A DNA stretch of 16,459 nucleotides, taken from the NCBI GenBank assembly GCA_045594445.1, contig JAZNYL010000100.1:1-16459 (forward strand). Direction: 5' to 3'. This document shows positions 12,277-16,459 of the stretch, piece after piece. The position numbers were made by a program, and so were the translations under genes. The DNA is from SVQP01 sp045594445. Lineage in GTDB: Bacteria; Bacillota; Clostridia; Oscillospirales; CAG-272. Every line of letters begins with the position of its first letter. Positions within the stretch are counted from its first letter, which is position 1. Under the pieces are notes generated by a model. That model was given only the letters and a program-made list of their open reading frames with translations, made no database searches and was not told the origin of the DNA.

Positions 12277-14343
12277 TTACAGCTTCATTGCCACGTCCCA
12301 AGCGCCCCAGATTACGGTGCGCAGGTTGCCAACCGCCTTGGCGTCACCAATCACGTGCACGCCCTTGGTTGCCACGGGTGCGGGGTTATAGCCAACCGAG
12401 AGAATGACCGAATCAGCCTCAATCGCCTCGGTGGAGCCGTCCTTATGCTTGACCACGACGCCGCTCTCGGTGATCTCGCACACACCGGTTTCCAGCAGAA
12501 CGGGTACCTGATTGGTCTTGAAGAAATCGCGCAGATAAGAGGTATTTGCAAGGCAGATGCCCTTGGTGGTAATCAAATCGTCCTGCATTTCCACAATGGT
12601 GGGCTGCTTGCCCTGAAGATACAGCTCGTACGCGATCTCGCAGCCCGTAAGGCCTCCGCCGATGATGACTACCTTGTTGCCTACGGTCTTGTTACCAAGC
12701 AGGAAGTCGACCGCCTCGATCGAACGCTCTACGCCGGGGATCGGGATCTTCTTTGCCACAGCACCGGTTGCCACGATGACCTCGTCGGCATCCAGAGCCT
12801 TGACGTCCTTGACCTCGGTGTTAAACTTAATTTCAATAGGATGCTTTGCCATCTCGCGGATATACCACGCGATCAGATCGCGGTCCTTTTCCTTGAAGGA
12901 AGGTGCGGCAGCCGCGATGAACACGCCGCCCAGCTTGTCGCTCTTTTCGTACAGCGTGACCTTGTGGCCTCTCTTTGCGCAAACGATAGCTGCCTCCATA
13001 CCGCCGATACCACCGCCGATGACAGCGATTTTCTTTTGCTTCTTGGCAGGCTCAATATGATATTTCTTGGACTGCATGGTCTGCGGATTGAGCGCACAAC
13101 GGGAAAGACCCATGGTGTCGGTCAGATCCTGCGTGTTGGCATGTCCCTTGGAGCGGGAGAAGTTGAAGCAACCTGCGTGGCAGCAGATGCAGGGCTTGAT
13201 GTCCTCAAGTCTGTCCTCGATCAGCTTGGTCACCCACTCGGGATCAACCAGGAACTGACGCGCCACGCCCATACCGTCAATCCTGCCCTCGGCAATCGCC
13301 TTGGCGCCCACCTCGGGATCCATTCTGCCCGCGCAAACCACGGGGATATCCACAAACTGCTTGATGTGTGCCACATCCTCAAGGTTGCAGTTCTCGGGCA
13401 TATACATCGGCGGATGTGCCCAATACCAGGAGTCGTAGGTGCCGTTATCCGCGTTGAGCATATCGTAGCCCGCATCCTGCAGGAACTTGACTGCCTTTTC
13501 GCTCTCTTCCATATTTCGGCCGACCTCGACGTAGTCCTCACCCGGCATTGCACCCTCGCAAAAGCCCTTCATCTTGGACTCTACCGAATAGCGCAGAGAT
13601 ACGGGATAATCCGCACCGCACTTTTCCTTGATCGCCTTGACGATCTCGGCTGCGAAGCGATAGCGGTTTTCGAAGCTGCCGCCGTACTCGTCGGTACGCT
13701 TGTTGAAAAATTCAATCGCAAACTGGTCAAGCAAATAGCCCTCGTGCACCGCGTGCACCTCCACGCCGTCCACGCCTGCATCCTTGCAAAGCTTTGCGGT
13801 CTTGGCAAAGGCCTCGATGATCTCGTGGATCTGCTCCACCGTGATCTCGGGGCAGATGATATCGTGCGCCCATCTTGAGGGCTGAGGGCTGGGACTGGCA
13901 AGCTCGTGCGAGGTATCGATCACGGGCTTGATCACAGCACGGGTAAACTTGTTCTTGTGCAAGGGTGCGATCAGATCGGTGATCGCCCAGGAGCGTCCCA
14001 TGCCTGCAGTCAGCTGGATGAACAGCTTTGCGCCCGACTTGTGGATCTCGTCCATAAATTCCTTGAGATCCTCAAACATCTTGGGGTTCTGCCACAGCCA
14101 CTTGCCCCAGAAGGTATCACGCACAGGCGCGATGCCGGGGATGATCAGACCGACGTTGTTGTCGGCGCGCTCCAAGAACAGCTTTGCAGCCTCCTTGTCA
14201 AAATGGCATCCCGTCAGCTCAAACCAACCGAACAGCGACGTGCCGCCCATGGGGCACATGACGATGCGGTTTTTGATCTCGACGTTGCCGATTTTCCAAG
14301 GTGTGAATAACGCTTGGTACTTGGGATCGGTTTGTTGATTCAT
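12277..14343 (-). CDS. NADH:flavin oxidoreductase / 2,4-dienoyl-CoA reductase-type flavo-FeS enzyme
   Basis: This 688-residue protein is the FadH/BaiCD type. An N-terminal old-yellow-enzyme TIM barrel (about 8-375) binds FMN and the substrate, with PMG (31-33), IQLTAGMGR (109-117), EVHAVHEGYLLDQF (195-208) and NADNGTYD (297-304). The 4Fe-4S site is C385-x2-C388-x3-C392 with C416. The FAD domain has VIGGGIGG (441-448), and the second dinucleotide fold IIGGGLTG (560-567) binds NAD(P)H. Such enzymes transfer hydride via FAD, Fe-S and FMN to reduce a C=C bond. AGGAGA precedes the ATG. mnmE ends 27 bases upstream; AcnX lies downstream. The pairing suggests reduction of an AcnX-made unsaturated acid. 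Bile-acid or enoate reduction are alternatives. Confidence 0.85.
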   Translation of the reverse strand: MNQQTDPKYQALFTPWKIGNVEIKNRIVMCPMGGTSLFGWFELTGCHFDKEAAKLFLERADNNVGLIIPGIAPVRDTFWGKWLWQNPKMFEDLKEFMDEIHKSGAKLFIQLTAGMGRSWAITDLIAPLHKNKFTRAVIKPVIDTSHELASPSPQPSRWAHDIICPEITVEQIHEIIEAFAKTAKLCKDAGVDGVEVHAVHEGYLLDQFAIEFFNKRTDEYGGSFENRYRFAAEIVKAIKEKCGADYPVSLRYSVESKMKGFCEGAMPGEDYVEVGRNMEESEKAVKFLQDAGYDMLNADNGTYDSWYWAHPPMYMPENCNLEDVAHIKQFVDIPVVCAGRMDPEVGAKAIAEGRIDGMGVARQFLVDPEWVTKLIEDRLEDIKPCICCHAGCFNFSRSKGHANTQDLTDTMGLSRCALNPQTMQSKKYHIEPAKKQKKIAVIGGGIGGMEAAIVCAKRGHKVTLYEKSDKLGGVFIAAAAPSFKEKDRDLIAWYIREMAKHPIEIKFNTEVKDVKALDADEVIVATGAVAKKIPIPGVERSIEAVDFLLGNKTVGNKVVIIGGGLTGCEIAYELYLQGKQPTIVEMQDDLITTKGICLANTSYLRDFFKTNQVPVLLETGVCEITESGVVVKHKDGSTEAIEADSVILSVGYNPAPVATKGVHVIGDAKAVGNLRTVIWGAWDVAMKL

Positions 14344-14370
14344 AACACTTCTCCTATGTATTTTTATTTT

Positions 14371-15768
14371 TTATTTCCCAACGCAGAAATGTGCGAAAAT
14401 TCCCGCAACCACGTCCTCGGAGACGGCCCTGCCGTCCACCTCGGCCACGGCTGCCGCCGCCTGCTCCACATCCGAGCAGCAAAGATCGACCGGCAAGCCA
14501 AAATCAATGGCGTCAATCGCCTGCCCGATGCGCTCCTTGGCCGCAAGCAGCGCGGCATGCTGGCGCGCGTTTGCCACCACGGCATCGTGGCGCAGATCGA
14601 TTGCGCCGTCAATAAATGCGTCGTTGACAGCCTCGGTCAAAGCGTCAAACCCTTGGCCCGTTTTGGCGGACAGGCATACCGTGCAGGACGTGCACGCTGC
14701 CAATTTCTCACGCAAAGCCTGCACCTGATCGGCACTCGCAGCATCTGTTTTGTTGATCACGCCGATCACACAGCCGCCGTGCGTCTTCAGCTTTTCCAAA
14801 AGATTGCCGTCTTGGTCGGTCAGCGGCACGCAGGCGTCAAACACCGCCAGCACCAGCTCGGCACTCTCAAGGTATTCCAAGGCTCTTTGCACGCCGATCT
14901 GCTCCACGCGGTCGTCCGACTCACGTAGGCCTGCCGTGTCGTGTAAGCGCACAGTCACGCGCCCGATGGCCGCCGTTTCGGTCAGCACGTCGCGCGTCGT
15001 GCCCGCAATATCGGTTACGATAGCCGCTTCCCTGCCCACGATGCGATTATAAAGCGAGCTCTTGCCGCTGTTGGCGCGTCCGCAAATCACCGTGGGAATG
15101 CCCTCGGCGACCGCGTGCCCCGTGCGATAGGTTGCTGCCAGCGCCTCGGTTTTGTCAAGTGCATCCATAAGCGCCTCACGCATCTGCTCGCGGCTCATGT
15201 CGGCCAGATCCTCGTCCGGATAGTCGATGCGCGCAAAAATGCTGGAAAGCACCATGCAAAGGCCATCGTATATTTCATTGGTTTGCTTACTCAAAGCACC
15301 GCGCATGCCCGCGCCCGAGAGCAGCATTTGCTCTCGGGTGCCCGCCTCAAGCAGATTGCCCAGCGCCTCGGCAGCCGAAAGCCCCAATTTCCCGTTGATA
15401 AACGCGCGCTTGGTAAACTCGCCCGCCTCGGCAGGTCGCGCACCTGCAGCAAGAAGGCAGGTCAGTACGCTTTGCGTGACCAGCACGCCGCCGTGACAGG
15501 TGATTTCTACCGTGTTCTCACCCGTAAAGGAATGCGGCGCATAGAACACCACCGCCATACCGTCGTCGATGGGCACGCCACCGTCCGAGGCGTCCACGAT
15601 GCGGCCGTAGGTCATATAGTTGGCAGCCAGCTCGCAAAGTCGCTTGCCGCCCGCGGGGAGAAACACCCGATTGGCAATATCCACCGCTCTCTCGCCGCTG
15701 ACGCGGATGAGTGCCACGCCGCCCTTACCGTACGGCGTGCTGATTGCCGCTATGGTATCCGTAATCAT
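14371..15768 (-). CDS. mnmE: tRNA modification GTPase MnmE (TrmE)
   Basis: This 465-residue protein is of usual length for MnmE. The N-terminal formyl-THF-binding dimerisation domain starts DTIAAISTPYGKGGVALIRVSG and includes the conserved GEFTKRAF. The G domain carries G1 GRANSGKSS (230-238), G2 TTRD (257-260), G3 DTAG (277-280) and G4 NKTD (339-342). The protein ends in CVGK (462-465), the catalytically needed C-terminal Cys motif. With MnmG it installs the 5-(carboxymethyl)aminomethyl group at U34 of certain tRNAs. G1 has Ala where Pro is usual (GRPN). ATG 15768 is chosen because AGAGGT lies 6-7 bases before it; an open frame runs 17 codons further. No mnmG, yidC or rnpA is next to it in the window, although these are the usual neighbours. 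Confidence 0.97.
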   Translation of the reverse strand: MITDTIAAISTPYGKGGVALIRVSGERAVDIANRVFLPAGGKRLCELAANYMTYGRIVDASDGGVPIDDGMAVVFYAPHSFTGENTVEITCHGGVLVTQSVLTCLLAAGARPAEAGEFTKRAFINGKLGLSAAEALGNLLEAGTREQMLLSGAGMRGALSKQTNEIYDGLCMVLSSIFARIDYPDEDLADMSREQMREALMDALDKTEALAATYRTGHAVAEGIPTVICGRANSGKSSLYNRIVGREAAIVTDIAGTTRDVLTETAAIGRVTVRLHDTAGLRESDDRVEQIGVQRALEYLESAELVLAVFDACVPLTDQDGNLLEKLKTHGGCVIGVINKTDAASADQVQALREKLAACTSCTVCLSAKTGQGFDALTEAVNDAFIDGAIDLRHDAVVANARQHAALLAAKERIGQAIDAIDFGLPVDLCCSDVEQAAAAVAEVDGRAVSEDVVAGIFAHFCVGK

Positions 15769-15805
15769 ATCCGTACCTCTGCAAATTCCATAATATATCA
15801 TTTTA

Positions 15806-15835
15806 ATTATACCGCACAAGGGGTGCGTTTGTCAA
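15806..15835 (-). promoter_or_regulatory. Promoter of the mnmE operon
   Basis: On the minus strand TTGACA (15830-15835) and TATAAT (15806-15811) have an 18-base spacer, 37 bases upstream of the ATG. The spacer includes the inverted repeat CGCAC / GTGCG (15813-15826 region), which may be an operator or chance. No other promoter is visible for the oxidoreductase and AcnX genes. Confidence 0.75.
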
Positions 15836-15923
15836 CCGAAAGTGTGCCGAAAACAGAAAACACCGCAGTAAAAAGCGTGATGTTCTTATCGGAGAAATTA
15901 CGAAACATTTATCTAACACCACT

Positions 15924-15971
15924 GTAGGGGCGAACTGTGTTCGCCCGCGGGAGACCGCAGGTCTCCCCTAC
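15924..15971. repeat. Two-hairpin palindromic element, type copy 2
   Basis: The outer arms are GTAGGGG (15924-15930) and CCCCTAC (15965-15971). Hairpin 1 is GGGCGAAC-TGT-GTTCGCCC (15928-15946). Hairpin 2 is GGGAGACC-GCA-GGTCTCCC (15949-15967). Relative to the copy at 12223, each stem has one base pair exchanged on both sides (C-G to A-T), keeping perfect pairing. It is in the gap between mnmE and the small orphan gene. The bases 15836-15923 before it hold nothing I recognise. Confidence 0.85.
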
Positions 15972-16007
15972 GGATGAAAAAATGTTATGAAGTAAACAAA
16001 TAATTAG

Positions 16008-16037
16008 CCCCGACAGATTTTTAATGGTCTGTCGGGG
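16008..16037 (-). terminator. Terminator-like hairpin after the 87-residue gene
   Basis: CCCCGACAGA (16008-16017) pairs perfectly with TCTGTCGGGG (16028-16037), with a 10-base loop. On the minus strand the tail is A/T-rich (TAATTATTTGTTT) rather than a clean U-tract. It lies 25 bases beyond the stop codon of the gene at 16063 and shares its stem with the terminator at 282-315. Confidence 0.65.
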
Positions 16038-16062
16038 TATCTTTATTGGGCTTGATAGATTA

Positions 16063-16326
16063 CTACGCTTTATTCCAAACGATGTTATCTTTGTACTGGG
16101 AAGCAATCGCCATACATTCTTCAATGCTATCATGCAGCGTATCACTTACTACTTCATAATTCTCATCGCAACGGAATAAATAATATTTATCATCTTTGGA
16201 GTATTTGCAAATCGCAAGGTAATGATAATAATCAGCAATTTTTCCATTTGGAAAAATACTATAACCATAATCATCTTGCAAGGTATAGTACAGAACAATT
16301 GCTCCATCTAACTTGATCGGGAACAT
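16063..16326 (-). CDS. Small AT-rich hypothetical protein (87 residues)
   Basis: I do not recognise this family. It starts MFPIKLDGAIVLYYTLQDDY and ends with SIEECMAIASQYKDNIVWNKA. It is acidic, rich in Tyr and Asp, with no signal peptide or membrane segment; the pattern is alternating beta strands followed by one C-terminal helix. It is preceded by a clear AAGGAGA (16334-16340) 7 bases before ATG and followed by a hairpin, so it is a plausible real gene. It is visibly richer in A+T than mnmE next to it. Size, acidity and isolation resemble immunity proteins of polymorphic toxin systems, but no toxin gene is adjacent in the window and this is only a guess. No clear promoter was found between it and the window end. 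Confidence 0.6.
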   Translation of the reverse strand: MFPIKLDGAIVLYYTLQDDYGYSIFPNGKIADYYHYLAICKYSKDDKYYLFRCDENYEVVSDTLHDSIEECMAIASQYKDNIVWNKA

Positions 16327-16360
16327 AGAATAATCTCCTTATTTATCGCGCGCCAGTTTC

Positions 16361-16459
16361 GCCTTTGTATTACAAAGGCTTCGAGCAAAGCCCATACCCC
16401 TAAAGTTGTACGAACGCTTCAATAGGCTCCCTCCGGGAGGGAGCTCCCGACGAAGTCGG
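16361..16459. repeat. Right-edge hairpin cluster
   Basis: GCCTTTG-TATTA-CAAAGGC (16361-16379) is followed by GCTCCCT-CCGGG-AGGGAGC (16426-16444) and CCGAC-GAA-GTCGG (16447-16459, cut by the window end). The CTCCCTCCGGGAGGGAG type is a dispersed extragenic repeat common in gut Clostridia. The GTTTCGCC-hairpin context at 16356 resembles, in reverse orientation, the cluster at 25-90. No gene is visible here. Confidence 0.5.

Noticed and set aside
12355..13878. A 507-codon plus-strand frame opposite the oxidoreductase
   Set aside because: Antisense shadow: the minus strand has complete flavin, Fe-S and nucleotide motifs.

Overview
The window looks like a chromosomal piece of an uncultured or gut-type member of the Clostridia (Bacillota). 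I infer this from the strong AGGAGG-type ribosome binding sites, the near-consensus TTGACA-N17-TATAAT promoters, the protein families (GH78 glycosidase, CotH-family lipoprotein, DUF2752, MnmE with a C-terminal CVGK) and the dense palindromic intergenic repeats typical of such genomes. Genus cannot be fixed from this sequence.

Layout. Positions 1-330 hold no gene, only hairpin repeats and a terminator. Positions 331-3046 (minus) carry a GH78 alpha-L-rhamnosidase-like enzyme and a spermidine-synthase-fold methyltransferase, each with its own promoter. Divergent from these (plus) are a DUF2752 membrane protein, then an MFS-type transporter followed 12 bp later by a CotH-domain lipoprotein. Positions 6602-6838 form a small expression unit (promoter, 33-codon ORF, terminator). 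It is followed by a tightly coupled trio: methyltransferase, GNAT acetyltransferase and P-loop kinase. A second GNAT gene follows after a repeat element. Positions 9469-9890 are repeats, a terminator and a promoter. They lead into a broken barnase-type ribonuclease toxin fragment and an intact barstar-type inhibitor, an island enclosed by two nearly identical terminators. From 10473 to 15768 (minus) lies a probable operon: mnmE, an NADH:flavin oxidoreductase of the 2,4-dienoyl-CoA reductase type, and the large and small subunits of an aconitase X (AcnX) dehydratase. The window ends with an AT-rich small orphan gene and more palindromic repeats.

How the genes may work together. AcnX (dehydration) and the flavin/Fe-S oxidoreductase (C=C reduction) are plausible consecutive steps on one unknown hydroxy-acid substrate. 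The methyltransferase, GNAT and kinase trio may act on small molecules. Barnase/barstar resembles an orphan toxin-immunity module, with the toxin decayed and the immunity protein retained.

The most distinctive structure is a short two-hairpin palindromic element (outer GTAGGGG...CCCCTAC). It occurs in four full or degenerate copies plus one half copy, and the two best copies differ by paired compensatory changes in both stems.
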